Shown: positions 54,461 to 62,571 of the stretch, piece after piece
Layout: every line of letters starts with the position of its first letter
Numbering within the stretch: position 1 is the first letter of the stretch
Assembly: GCA_963843285.1 (NCBI GenBank)
Contig: CAWJJO010000012.1
Coordinates: 434,001-498,000 of the forward strand
Reading direction: 5' to 3'
Source: CAZDDB01 sp963843285
GTDB lineage: Bacteria > Acidobacteriota > HRBIN11 > JAKEFK01
Length of the DNA stretch: 64,000 nucleotides
Notes under the pieces: model-generated
What the model was told of the DNA's origin: nothing
The model's input: the letters and a program-made list of their open reading frames with translations, nothing else
Database searches by the model: none
Program-made: the position numbers and the translations under genes

Positions 54461-55381
54461 ATGAAGCATTTTCTAAGCTTGAAGGAGGTCAATCCCGAAG
54501 AGATGAGCCGGATTTTCGAGCTGAGTGTGGATGTGAAGAAAAATCCGGGCAAATATTCCAAAGCGCTGGAAACAAGGACTCTCGGAATGATCTTTCAAAA
54601 ATCTTCTACACGTACCCGCGTCTCATTTGAAGTCGGAATGTTCCAGCTGGGAGGTCATGCGCTCTTTCTCAGCTCCGCCGATATCCAGATTGGTCGCGGA
54701 GAAACGATTGCAGATACAGCGCGTGTCCTTTCGCGCATGGTGGACATGATTATGGCGCGCGTTTTCGGTCACGACATTGTGGAGGATCTTGCGCGATATG
54801 GATCTGTGCCGGTCATCAACGGACTGTCCGATTTTTCACATCCATGCCAGGCTGTGGCAGATTACTTTACGCTGTATGAAAGATGGGGGAATCTGAAAGG
54901 ACGAAAGATCGCATATGTTGGAGACGGAAACAATGTGTGCCATTCGCTTCTCTATGGTGCAGCAATTCTCGGAATGCATATCGCTGTGGGCGCGCCGGAC
55001 GGCTACAAACCTGACCAGAATGTCGTGCGGTTCAGTGAAGAGCTCGCCCGCAAGACCGGTGGATCGGTCACCATCGTAACGGATCCGCGAGTTGCTGTGA
55101 AAGATGCAGATTCCGTCTACACAGATGTCTGGGCTTCCATGGGACAGGAGAAAGAATATCACGAACGGAAAGCGGTTTTTGGCGCTTATCAGGTAAACAA
55201 AGATCTGTTTTCACTGGCAAAGAAAGATGCAATCTTTCTTCATTGCTTGCCTGCGCATCGCGGCGATGAAGTCACCGATGATGTGATCGATAGCCCGAAT
55301 TCTGCTGTGTTCGATGAAGCGGAAAATCGGCTCCACTGCCAGAAAGCCCTCCTCCTTTTGCTGGGAAGGGCACAGAGTTAG
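54461..55381 (+). CDS. argF: ornithine carbamoyltransferase
   Basis: Interconverts ornithine plus carbamoyl phosphate with citrulline plus phosphate. 306 residues with the carbamoyl-phosphate motif SSTRTR (48-53), FSHPCQAVAD and the ornithine-side HCLPAHRG. The length is typical. A GAGG site precedes the ATG. Next to carbamate kinase it may run in the catabolic direction (arcB role), but the family sequences do not distinguish this with certainty. Confidence 0.93.
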   Translation: MKHFLSLKEVNPEEMSRIFELSVDVKKNPGKYSKALETRTLGMIFQKSSTRTRVSFEVGMFQLGGHALFLSSADIQIGRGETIADTARVLSRMVDMIMARVFGHDIVEDLARYGSVPVINGLSDFSHPCQAVADYFTLYERWGNLKGRKIAYVGDGNNVCHSLLYGAAILGMHIAVGAPDGYKPDQNVVRFSEELARKTGGSVTIVTDPRVAVKDADSVYTDVWASMGQEKEYHERKAVFGAYQVNKDLFSLAKKDAIFLHCLPAHRGDEVTDDVIDSPNSAVFDEAENRLHCQKALLLLLGRAQS

Positions 55382-55384
55382 CAA

Positions 55385-55833
55385 GCCACAGAGGGCACAG
55401 AGGACACAGAGAAGAGGATCACAGAGAAAATCTTTTTATGCCGTCTACCAGACGTGGCATTCCAAAGTTAATTAACAATCCACGTTTTAGTCGGGATGCC
55501 TTCAAGTAGGACAGCATTTGCGCAATCGTTGCCTCCGCCAGATTTGCCGTAGCTTTGATTTCAACAACAATCTCGTTGCTTACAACCAAGTCGATTCTCT
55601 GGCCACGAATGAAATGATCCTTATAAAATACATCGACACCAACCTGGCGTGAATGTGGAACGTCACGCAATCGAAGTTCGATACAAAGCGCTTCTTCGTA
55701 GATCAATTCCAATAAGCCTGGGCCTAGGATTCTATGAACTTCAATCGCAGCCCCGATTATCTTCTCAGATAACAAGTCACCCATTTTATTTTCCCTCTGT
55801 GTCCTTCTCTGTGCGCTCTGTGACCTCTGTGGC
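55385..55833. repeat. inverted-repeat arms enclosing the GxxExxY gene
   Basis: The left arm (55385 to about 55433) begins GCCACAGAGGGCACAGAGGA. The right arm, read on the opposite strand from 55833, begins GCCACAGAGGTCACAGAGCG. The arms match over about 45 bases, including ACAGAGAAG, and flank a single gene. They belong to the same CACAGAG-type sequence group as the gene-free palindromes elsewhere in the window. Confidence 0.75.
55419..55784 (-). CDS. GxxExxY protein (PD-(D/E)XK nuclease-like fold)
   Basis: 121 residues. The name-giving motif GLLELIY lies at residues 23-29. D65 and E75-I-K77 (IDLVVSNEIVVEIKA) have the spacing of a PD-(D/E)XK nuclease core. Function is not established for this family. 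The gene lies exactly between the arms of an inverted repeat and starts one base after the stop of the preceding gene. The left-arm sequence forms the 3' end. This arrangement suggests that repeat and gene travel as a unit. Confidence 0.82.
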   Translation of the reverse strand: MGDLLSEKIIGAAIEVHRILGPGLLELIYEEALCIELRLRDVPHSRQVGVDVFYKDHFIRGQRIDLVVSNEIVVEIKATANLAEATIAQMLSYLKASRLKRGLLINFGMPRLVDGIKRFSL

Positions 55834-56709
55834 AAAATCTTTCTCTGTGAACTCACGGCCCCACGCGGGTTTCAACGGAGCAGATGCTGCAGGCGGCGCG
55901 GGCTTCGAAGTGAGGAGAGCGCCGAGGATGGCTCCCGCAATCAGCGGGAAAATCCAATCCGGAGGAACTGATTTAATCCGTTCCCATTTAGGGTGAGCTA
56001 TTCTGGATTGGCTTGATACAGGGGTACGTTGATTTTCCCGCAGTTGACCTGTCAACCAGAGTAGGAAGCAGATTCGGTAGATAGAAATGTGATCGAGCTC
56101 AGGATCATGCAAGATTTCCCTTAAAGAACATCCCGATTTCAAATACGGTATGATCCTGCGTTCCCGAACTTCTAATGCAGCTTCCACGGGCATCCAATCG
56201 AGTACGTGATACGAAGAGGGCAGAACGTGCGCAATCCGAATCGCGGTACGTGTTTCCAGCGAACTCCGTTCACACGATAACAGCAGCGAAGAGAGTGGTG
56301 AATCGAGTCGAATAAATTCATCCTTAAAAAAGATTTCACTATCCGACCAGAACAGATGAGAGGCGGATTGAAGCAAATGAAAGGATAGCGACGACCAGTG
56401 CAAACGGAGGAGCATTGCCAGATCCTCCCGGCCGACCGTTCCAGACTGAAGCAGGGATGCGCCAAGACTCCTGGAGTGTGAAATCGCAGCTTGAGCAGCC
56501 AGCAACCCTTCAAAGGGTATCGACCGCTCTTGTAAAAGGAATTGGGTGAATGAAAATTCAGGAAGCGTGGACGAAACACAGACCACGTTCGCCTGATCCA
56601 GAACCCAACGCAAGAAATTCCTGCCGAGTTGGACAATCAGCGTGCCCGACTTTTTCTTGCAAATGATTTCCCGGATCAGGTGCCATCGCGCAAGGGAGTC
56701 TATTGCCAT
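55786..56709 (-). CDS. PATAN/DUF4388-like protein with C-terminal membrane span
   Basis: 307 residues. The N-terminal half (SGTLIVQLGRNFLRWVLDQANVVCV... and LGASLLQSGTV) resembles the PATAN (DUF4388) domain common in signalling proteins of gliding and pilus-bearing bacteria. A span at about 255-272 (WIFPLIAGAILGALLTS) follows. The last residues (ATEVTERTEKDTEGK) are encoded by the inverted-repeat arm, so the natural C-terminus has been replaced by repeat sequence. The ATG overlaps the end of the PilX-like gene by ten bases; last gene of the pilin operon. Confidence 0.65.
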   Translation of the reverse strand: MAIDSLARWHLIREIICKKKSGTLIVQLGRNFLRWVLDQANVVCVSSTLPEFSFTQFLLQERSIPFEGLLAAQAAISHSRSLGASLLQSGTVGREDLAMLLRLHWSSLSFHLLQSASHLFWSDSEIFFKDEFIRLDSPLSSLLLSCERSSLETRTAIRIAHVLPSSYHVLDWMPVEAALEVRERRIIPYLKSGCSLREILHDPELDHISIYRICFLLWLTGQLRENQRTPVSSQSRIAHPKWERIKSVPPDWIFPLIAGAILGALLTSKPAPPAASAPLKPAWGREFTEKDFATEVTERTEKDTEGK

Positions 56710-58034
56710 TGCCTGCTTCCTTCTACGATGTATACAAATGAAAGAGAAGGTAGCAATGAATATGATTCCTCTGATGATCCGAAATGAAGTTGTGATAAAT
56801 CGGATGACCCATACACCGGCGCGTTCAAAATCACGCTTCCCCTGAACCACACGATCTTCTGGCCGGCGTTCAGCGCATCTAGAAGCGCTATCTTCTTCTC
56901 CTCTTCCACCAGAAACGCGGAATTCCAAACCGCAAAAAGGAACTGATCCCTTTCTGTAGTGGTAAGACCTCTTCCACCAGCTTCGATCCTCAAGCCGCCT
57001 GTATCCCCTGACCCGAATGCGATCAAACAAGCATCCAGATGGCAGGCACTCGGGATGGAGGAAAGCAGGTGAATTGCATTTTCAGAAATCACGCAAAGCG
57101 GATGGATCCAGAACGCAGATTCCAGCGGAGATAGATTGCTGTCGATCTGAATATCTCCGGAAGAAACAACGTACAACGGAGCGCGAGGTTTTGAAGAAGG
57201 GATAGGAGTGACCGGAGGCTCCGCATGCCCAATTCTCAGATCGGCATCGAACCACAGGATCAAAGAACCGTGCCTTCCAAGATCCCTTCCTTTGTACTGA
57301 ACCTGCCAGAGCCCGCTGACGGCGCTGATTTGCAGCTGATCCAGATCGAGATGGTAATGATCTTCATCCCAGAACAGAGCGTCCCTGTTCGAGATTGCGA
57401 TTCCGGTTTTGAGCGCGTCGTCTTTCAAAGTAGCAGCCGGGATCATCTGTTCCGGGTTTGGAAAATGCGGCGCTTGCAGCGTCCTCTTTCGCAAGGAGGC
57501 AAAATATTCGGGTTGAATCCCTGCATAAACAAATTCACGAAAGCGGGTAGATGGGCGTTGCAGTTCGATTCCGCCCCGAGCGTATACCACTCCATCAAAC
57601 AGTGAAGAATTTATTAATAGCTGCGGTTGCGTGCTAAACAGGGCAAAGTTCTCCAAGCGTATCTGTCGTAACTCCAGAGTCTGAACCGCAACAAATGGTC
57701 CCTTTCGTGCGGTGAGTGTCATCCGATTCGTCCCCGTAGAAGTCCATGGCGCTTCGAATTTGCCCGAAATCGTGTGCGAGTTCCATTGGAAACTTCGCAG
57801 TTCCGTGCCGTTCCAGTTTCTGGAATCGAAGAGGTAAGGCGGCGACGTGTTGGACGCGTTGTGCTGCATGACGATCCATTGTGCGGCCGCCTCACAGGCG
57901 ATCCTGGCATTTTCTTTTTCAAACAGACTCCGTGAAGAAGAATAGTGACCGGAAGCCATCAGCAATACGGAGAACCCAAACAGCGTCATGATGAGCAGGA
58001 ACAAGAGTGCGGCAACAATCGCAAATCCTTTCAT
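56700..58034 (-). CDS. PilX-like type IV pilus assembly protein
   Basis: 444 residues beginning MKGFAIVAALLFLLIMTLFGFSVLLMASG, the N-terminal helix of PilX-type minor pilins and assembly proteins. The remainder is a beta-rich periplasmic domain (several IHPLCVISENAIHLL-like strands). The start overlaps the stop of the PilW-like gene (ATGA). The gene order PilV-PilW-PilX matches minor pilin operons that prime pilus assembly. The prepilin cleavage Gly is at residue 3 but the usual Glu+5 is not evident. Confidence 0.78.
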   Translation of the reverse strand: MKGFAIVAALLFLLIMTLFGFSVLLMASGHYSSSRSLFEKENARIACEAAAQWIVMQHNASNTSPPYLFDSRNWNGTELRSFQWNSHTISGKFEAPWTSTGTNRMTLTARKGPFVAVQTLELRQIRLENFALFSTQPQLLINSSLFDGVVYARGGIELQRPSTRFREFVYAGIQPEYFASLRKRTLQAPHFPNPEQMIPAATLKDDALKTGIAISNRDALFWDEDHYHLDLDQLQISAVSGLWQVQYKGRDLGRHGSLILWFDADLRIGHAEPPVTPIPSSKPRAPLYVVSSGDIQIDSNLSPLESAFWIHPLCVISENAIHLLSSIPSACHLDACLIAFGSGDTGGLRIEAGGRGLTTTERDQFLFAVWNSAFLVEEEKKIALLDALNAGQKIVWFRGSVILNAPVYGSSDLSQLHFGSSEESYSLLPSLSFVYIVEGSRQWQ

Positions 58035-58726
58035 AACGTCGACCTGAAATGTGCTGTGATTTCTCCAATACGCCAGGAAATCGTCACTTGCGTACCGGAA
58101 TAGTCGTATGAAAAGTCATCCAACGATCCGAAATACGGAGACAATGAACCGGACGGACTGACCCAGTACAGGGTCTGGTTCTTCCACAAAAAGCCGTGGA
58201 TCTCCGCCTGAATCAAGGAACCCGAATCGATGTCGGCGTTGGAAACGAGAAATTTCAGTTTTAGTCTTTGTGTGGAGCCGGCCGGATCATCCAGCAGAAC
58301 GCGCGCGAAGTTCCACTGGAACTTTCCTGCCGCGTCGGATCCTCCCAGAAGAAGCGTTGTTCCCGCTTTCAGCAGCGGACTCCTGGGAATGTGATACCAG
58401 AATCCTTCCCGGCGAAACCACAGGGGACCCGACAAGGGACGGACAAAGGAAAACGCATCAGTGCGCTGTTCTTTTCCGAAGTTCAAATCGGTAAAGAAGA
58501 AAGGAATATTCTGCAGGAATGCATTTCGCTTCAATTGCTGGGAAGAATCCTGCAACAGGTTCCGAAGCACCAGAAGGCGATAGTTGGATTCCTGCTCCGG
58601 TCTGGTCCAGCGACTCATCTGCGCAAGGAAGTCCTTTTCGCGATCCAGCAAGCCGTAGCCTGTGAGCAGGATCAGCAAGCATAGATGCGCGGCAATCACG
58701 AATTCTAAAAGTGAAAATCCTTTCAT
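58031..58726 (-). CDS. PilW-like prepilin
   Basis: 231 residues beginning MKGFSLLEFVIAAHLCLLILLTG, a prepilin leader with Gly3, Phe+1 and Glu at position +5 after cleavage, followed by the hydrophobic helix. A beta-rich C-terminal domain follows. Longer upstream versions of this frame exist but overlap the preceding pilin completely. ATG 58726 overlaps the stop of the PilV-like gene. Minor pilin, inner membrane until assembly. Confidence 0.82.
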   Translation of the reverse strand: MKGFSLLEFVIAAHLCLLILLTGYGLLDREKDFLAQMSRWTRPEQESNYRLLVLRNLLQDSSQQLKRNAFLQNIPFFFTDLNFGKEQRTDAFSFVRPLSGPLWFRREGFWYHIPRSPLLKAGTTLLLGGSDAAGKFQWNFARVLLDDPAGSTQRLKLKFLVSNADIDSGSLIQAEIHGFLWKNQTLYWVSPSGSLSPYFGSLDDFSYDYSGTQVTISWRIGEITAHFRSTL

Positions 58727-59076
58727 TATTCCGACCTGTAGAAGATGCTTTCCACAACGATGCTTGCGGCGGGTTGATACATCACCGCGCAGTACAATTG
58801 TTTCGTGCCGAAAAAAGGAGTGTGATCTCGAATTCGCCATTGCAGCTGGAAGGTTCCAGACGGTTCGGAATAATCGCCGGCCGCCAGATCCTGAATTGGA
58901 ACAACGCGAAGTTCTTCGATTTTTTCCATGAGAAGCAACGTCGCTCGCTGGTTGATTTTGCCTTTTCCGATCAGCCGAAGAGAAGTCATTTGGGTTCCTC
59001 CGATCCAGAGCAGTGCGCTCAGAAACAAGAAGAAGCTCACCAGAACTTCGATATAAGAAAAACCGGTTTGCTTCAT
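58726..59076 (-). CDS. PilV-like prepilin
   Basis: 116 residues beginning MKQTGFSYIEVLVSFFLFLSALLWIGG, with prepilin cleavage site G5-F6 and Glu10 at +5. It is the first gene of the four-gene minor pilin operon (V, W, X, PATAN-like). Shorter than most PilV proteins. The start has no strong ribosome-binding site. Confidence 0.82.
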   Translation of the reverse strand: MKQTGFSYIEVLVSFFLFLSALLWIGGTQMTSLRLIGKGKINQRATLLLMEKIEELRVVPIQDLAAGDYSEPSGTFQLQWRIRDHTPFFGTKQLYCAVMYQPAASIVVESIFYRSE

Positions 59077-59252
59077 CGGAATGCAGCAGGTACAAAACCT
59101 ATGCCACCGGATTTACGCCGATAGAAGAACCGATTGGTTCAGGGCCTCACGGAAAAAGATGAAGATCCGTCCGGAAGTTCAGCTTTCGCAACACTTAGGA
59201 GATGTCAAATCAAGTTGACGCGTTTCAATTGGAGCGCAGGCTTCCCGTTATG

Positions 59253-59332
59253 TTTTGGAGCGGCGGGCGGCCCTGCCCGCCGGAATGTTGATGTCACACT
59301 TACTGCGGGCACGGAGGCCCGCACCTCCAAAA
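59253..59332. repeat. GC-rich palindrome (TTTTGGAG family)
   Basis: TTTTGGAGCGGCGGGCGGCC (59253) pairs imperfectly with CGGAGGCCCGCACCTCCAAAA (ending 59332). The opening matches the repeat at 4724. The remainder of the interval 59077-59352 shows no gene; the pilin promoter must lie here but I cannot place it with confidence. Confidence 0.6.
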
Positions 59333-59352
59333 CGCCCGCCCGCTCCTCCAAA

Positions 59353-59946
59353 TTACCGGCGGAGCAGAATCAGATAGGCGTAGGCCATCAGAATTCCAAG
59401 GATGGCATTGTACTCCTTGTTTTTAACCATCTGCTGAAAAGAAAAGTGTGTTGTAGGATAAAGCCATTTGCGAAGAGCGGGATAAAAAGCAGGGATGGCG
59501 TCCGCATACGGAGGATATTCATCAGGGAACTTCTCACCTAAAATTTTCTCTTCGTGCCGGACAACGGGATAATAGAATAGGCCGAAATATACAAAAATGA
59601 CCGGCAGGATCCATCTGGAATCCATAATGAGATAGAAACCGAGAGCGATGAGAAAACTCCCCAAATACAGGGGATTTCGAATCCACCTGTAAGGACCGCC
59701 AGTTGTTAGAATTTTTTCCTTCTGAAGATGTCCGGCAGCCCAAATCCGTAATATCTCCCCGGAAACGATGAGGAAGTAGCTGCAAAAGAAATACGTTTTG
59801 TCAAAATGGGCAAGATAGAGAACCAGTAAGACGAGGGGGATCGCAGCGGTACGCCGGTGGCGCCGCACCCATTCCATATAGGAGAGTTTCAGATCTCGCT
59901 TTGGAGACAAGACAGGCCCTGCGTCAGTACTGTTTGGTTGAACCAT
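59353..59946 (-). CDS. isoprenylcysteine carboxyl methyltransferase-like (ICMT/PEMT-fold) membrane protein
   Basis: 197 residues with about five membrane spans and the SAM-binding motif of the family: GGPYRWIRNPLYLGSFLIALG (about 84-104) and a C-terminal RHEEKILGEKFPDEYPPYA. These proteins methylate small molecules or lipids. The start ATG at 59946 lies five bases after the heptosyltransferase stop, so it ends the surface-glycan operon; its substrate may be a lipid or glycan carrier (inference). Confidence 0.82.
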   Translation of the reverse strand: MVQPNSTDAGPVLSPKRDLKLSYMEWVRRHRRTAAIPLVLLVLYLAHFDKTYFFCSYFLIVSGEILRIWAAGHLQKEKILTTGGPYRWIRNPLYLGSFLIALGFYLIMDSRWILPVIFVYFGLFYYPVVRHEEKILGEKFPDEYPPYADAIPAFYPALRKWLYPTTHFSFQQMVKNKEYNAILGILMAYAYLILLRR

Positions 59947-59951
59947 AGATC

Positions 59952-61103
59952 TTACTGATTCTGGTAGAGTGAGGCTGACTGATAGTAGGTCCGTTTGACT
60001 GCATCCAGTACAGGATCCACTTCCAGTTTTTTCATGCACTGAATCCCGATCGGACATACTCGCTGATAGCAGGGGCTGCATTCATAGCGGATCGTACAGG
60101 CCGAATCATGCGGATTCCATGGACCGTTGCGATCCGGATCGGTAGGACCGTAGATTCCAACCACCGGAATACCGAGAGCCGACGCAAGATGAAGCGGACC
60201 GGAATCTCCGCTCACCATCAATCGAGATTTACGAACAAGCGCAATCAACTCGGACAGATTTGTGCTGAATGAAACGGTAGCGGGTGAAACACAATTGCGA
60301 ACAATCCGGTCAGCGAGATGCTTCTCCCCCGGCCCCCATAACACCAGAGCAGGAATATTCAGATCGTTATAAATGTGATCCACCAGGGATGCAAACTTCT
60401 GGATCTCCCACAGCTTGGTGATCCAACCACCGCCCGGGTTTACAAGAACAAAACGCCGAATCTCCAGCTTCTTCAGTTCTTCTTCCACATAGCTGATCGT
60501 TTCTTCATCCGGATAGATATGAAAATCGAGCGGTTCATTTCCGGGATCAATGTCCAGACGTTCGAGTAGCGCCAGATTCTTTTCGATGATGTGGGGTTTG
60601 ACTGCCGTCTGTACACTAAATTCGTTTAACAGGAAACTGCTCCAGCGCTCCTTTCGGTCAAAGCGGGACATTCCAATCCGCCGGGGCGCGCCGGAGAGAC
60701 GTGCCAGCACCGCGGATTTAAACAGACCCTGAAAATCCAGGGCGATATCAAACTTCTGGGAACGGAAGTATTGCAAAAAACGATACACTTCTTTCCAGAC
60801 AGCCGGCGATAATGGTCCGTTTCTCCAGCGTTTTGTATCCACAAGAAGTAATTGATCCACAGCCGGATGATGTTTGAGCAGAGGAGCCATCGCTTTTTCC
60901 GCAACCCAGGTAATCCTAGCATCCGGAAAACGGCGTCTCAACAGTTGTGCTACCGGAAGGGTATGAATTACATCCCCGATGGAGCTGAGGCGCAGAATGC
61001 AGATATTTCGCGGATCCTCAGGAATATCTTCGCCGGATCTCTTCGAATAGCCAACGGGTGGATTGAACTTTCTCTCCCCCGGTAATGGAAGTTGAACCTC
61101 CAT
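59952..61103 (-). CDS. glycosyltransferase family 9 heptosyltransferase (WaaC/WaaF-like)
   Basis: Up to 383 residues. The GT9 pattern is clear: ILRLSSIGDVIHTLPVAQLLR, LDFQGLFKSAVL, VNPGGGWITKLW, SGDSGPLHLASALGIPVVGIYGPTDP. It would add ADP-heptose to the LPS inner core at the inner membrane. A cysteine cluster (CSPCYQRVCPIGIQC) lies near the C-terminus. With ATG 61103 the gene overlaps rfaE2 copy 2 by 86 bases; no ATG, GTG or TTG is found closer to the conserved ICILRL start, although GAGGA precedes it. Confidence 0.87.
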   Translation of the reverse strand: MEVQLPLPGERKFNPPVGYSKRSGEDIPEDPRNICILRLSSIGDVIHTLPVAQLLRRRFPDARITWVAEKAMAPLLKHHPAVDQLLLVDTKRWRNGPLSPAVWKEVYRFLQYFRSQKFDIALDFQGLFKSAVLARLSGAPRRIGMSRFDRKERWSSFLLNEFSVQTAVKPHIIEKNLALLERLDIDPGNEPLDFHIYPDEETISYVEEELKKLEIRRFVLVNPGGGWITKLWEIQKFASLVDHIYNDLNIPALVLWGPGEKHLADRIVRNCVSPATVSFSTNLSELIALVRKSRLMVSGDSGPLHLASALGIPVVGIYGPTDPDRNGPWNPHDSACTIRYECSPCYQRVCPIGIQCMKKLEVDPVLDAVKRTYYQSASLYQNQ

Positions 61104-61497
61104 AGCTCTTTACAGTCTCCTTTTCCGGCACGGAGTCCGGCGTATAGTCACTTCCTTTGCAATGGATGTGTGGCCTTAATTCTATCAGCAAACGATCTAC
61201 CGTGCCATCTTCAAAAATAACGATATGATCAACGCACTCCAGCGCGGAAAGCAACACGGCTCGAGAGTTTTGATCCAGGATCGGACGCCCTTTGCCTTTC
61301 AGTCGTTGGACGGAAGCGTCCGAATTGAGACCGACAATGAGAACATCGCCCTGCGACCGCGCATCCTGAAGGTATCGGACGTGGCCTACATGAAGTACGT
61401 CAAAGCATCCGTTTGCAAAGATAATTTTGGAACCTGAGGCCTTTAACGCCTCCACAATCGTCTTGAGTTCCGGTAGTTCTCGAACCTTGGTATTCAT
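61018..61497 (-). CDS. rfaE2: D-glycero-beta-D-manno-heptose 1-phosphate adenylyltransferase, RfaE2 (copy 2)
   Basis: 159 residues with NGCFDVLHVGHVRYL (HxGH motif) and GLNSDASVQRLKGKGRP, the HldE C-terminal domain as a separate protein. It forms ADP-heptose from heptose 1-phosphate. The start ATG 61497 has GAAGG upstream; a longer frame would read through the palindrome. It directly follows the RfaE1 kinase and precedes the heptosyltransferase, completing the heptose activation steps. Confidence 0.9.
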   Translation of the reverse strand: MNTKVRELPELKTIVEALKASGSKIIFANGCFDVLHVGHVRYLQDARSQGDVLIVGLNSDASVQRLKGKGRPILDQNSRAVLLSALECVDHIVIFEDGTVDRLLIELRPHIHCKGSDYTPDSVPEKETVKSYGGSTSITGGEKVQSTRWLFEEIRRRYS

Positions 61498-61509
61498 ACA
61501 CCCTTCGCT

Positions 61510-61570
61510 GGTAGGGGCGGGGCTTGTCCCCGCCCGCACAGAGAGGGCGACCACAAGGGTCGCCCCTACA
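61510..61570. repeat. palindromic repeat (GTAGGGGCG...CGCCCCTAC) between rfaE1 and rfaE2
   Basis: Arms GTAGGGGCGGGGC and GGTCGCCCCTAC face each other, each with an inner small hairpin (GGGGCTTGTCCCC and GGGCGACCACAAGGGTCGCCC). It resembles a REP-like element inside an operon and could lower downstream translation. Confidence 0.65.
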
Positions 61571-61575
61571 AACTC

Positions 61576-62571
61576 CTATTCGTGCATGGAGGCGACTCGA
61601 ATCGCATCTGTCAATTCAGCGGGTGTCACAGTTGCGGCGCCTCGTTTCATGACGACGATTCCCGCAGCACAATTGGCCAGACGCGCGGCATCGGCAAACG
61701 AAGCGCCCGCCGCCACCGCCAGAGCAAAGGTGCTGACGACCGTATCTCCCGCGCCCGTAACATCCACAATGTCTGAAGACCCGAAAATCGGAATCATCAA
61801 AGGATCCGCGTCGCGGGTAAAGAGGACCATCCCGTTCTTGCCGCGTGTAATCAATACCGCTTTTGCATCCAGCCTTTCCAACAAATCTCTGCCGGCTTCT
61901 TGAATGGTTTCCGCATCAAGCACTTTCCCGGAAATCGCTTCCACTTCCGGTTCGTTAGGCGTCGCAGCTGTGATGCCATGGAAGAACTCAAGCTGGTGAC
62001 GCGAATCGACAAATGACGGAATCCCCCTCTTCCGCAGCTCACTCATAATCGTTTCCAATCTGGATGCCTGCGCCACACCCAGACCGTAATCAGAAACGAC
62101 AAACGCATCCAGACGGTCCAAAAGGGAAAGAGCCCGTTGCGCAAGCCGCACATGGCACTCCGCGTCTCTGGATAGCGGCAAACAGCGGTCCAATCTCAAG
62201 ATCTGTTGTCGCACAGAATGCGGAGATCCTGCTACAATCCTCTGCTTCACGAAAGTCGGATGGTCCTCTGTGAGAATTCCGTCAGCCGGAATTCCCTTCT
62301 CCTTCAGGAGACTCAATAGCGTGCGGCCGGGCAGGTCGTTACCCACAATTCCAAAAGGATACGGGATGCCGCCCAATTCGTGAATATTGTTGACTGCATT
62401 CGCCGCACCGCCCGGCCCGATCTGAGATTGCTCGTAGTTCACGATGAAGACGGGAGCTTCGCGCGAAAAGCGGTTGATCGTGCCAAAGACATATTCATCG
62501 GCGATCAGATCGCCATAAACACCGATCTTCTTCCCTCGTAGTTTCGGAAGCAGCCCAAGCAGTTCTTTCAT
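61576..62571 (-). CDS. rfaE1: D-glycero-beta-D-manno-heptose 7-phosphate kinase, RfaE1 (PfkB family)
   Basis: 331 residues: GPGGAANAVNN substrate motif (about 53-63) and the C-terminal VDVTGAGDTVVSTFA with catalytic Asp. It phosphorylates heptose 7-phosphate to the 1,7-bisphosphate. In many bacteria it is fused to RfaE2 as HldE; here they are separate adjacent genes. The ATG at 62571 overlaps the stop of the acyltransferase gene. Confidence 0.9.
   Translation of the reverse strand: MKELLGLLPKLRGKKIGVYGDLIADEYVFGTINRFSREAPVFIVNYEQSQIGPGGAANAVNNIHELGGIPYPFGIVGNDLPGRTLLSLLKEKGIPADGILTEDHPTFVKQRIVAGSPHSVRQQILRLDRCLPLSRDAECHVRLAQRALSLLDRLDAFVVSDYGLGVAQASRLETIMSELRKRGIPSFVDSRHQLEFFHGITAATPNEPEVEAISGKVLDAETIQEAGRDLLERLDAKAVLITRGKNGMVLFTRDADPLMIPIFGSSDIVDVTGAGDTVVSTFALAVAAGASFADAARLANCAAGIVVMKRGAATVTPAELTDAIRVASMHE

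Noticed and set aside
55786..57030. N-terminal extension of the PATAN-like frame
   Set aside because: It would overlap the PilX-like gene by 330 bases; the ATG at 56709 fits the operon with a ten-base overlap.
58726..59095. N-terminal extension of the PilW-like frame
   Set aside because: Overlaps the PilV-like gene in another frame, and the prepilin leader starts at 58726.
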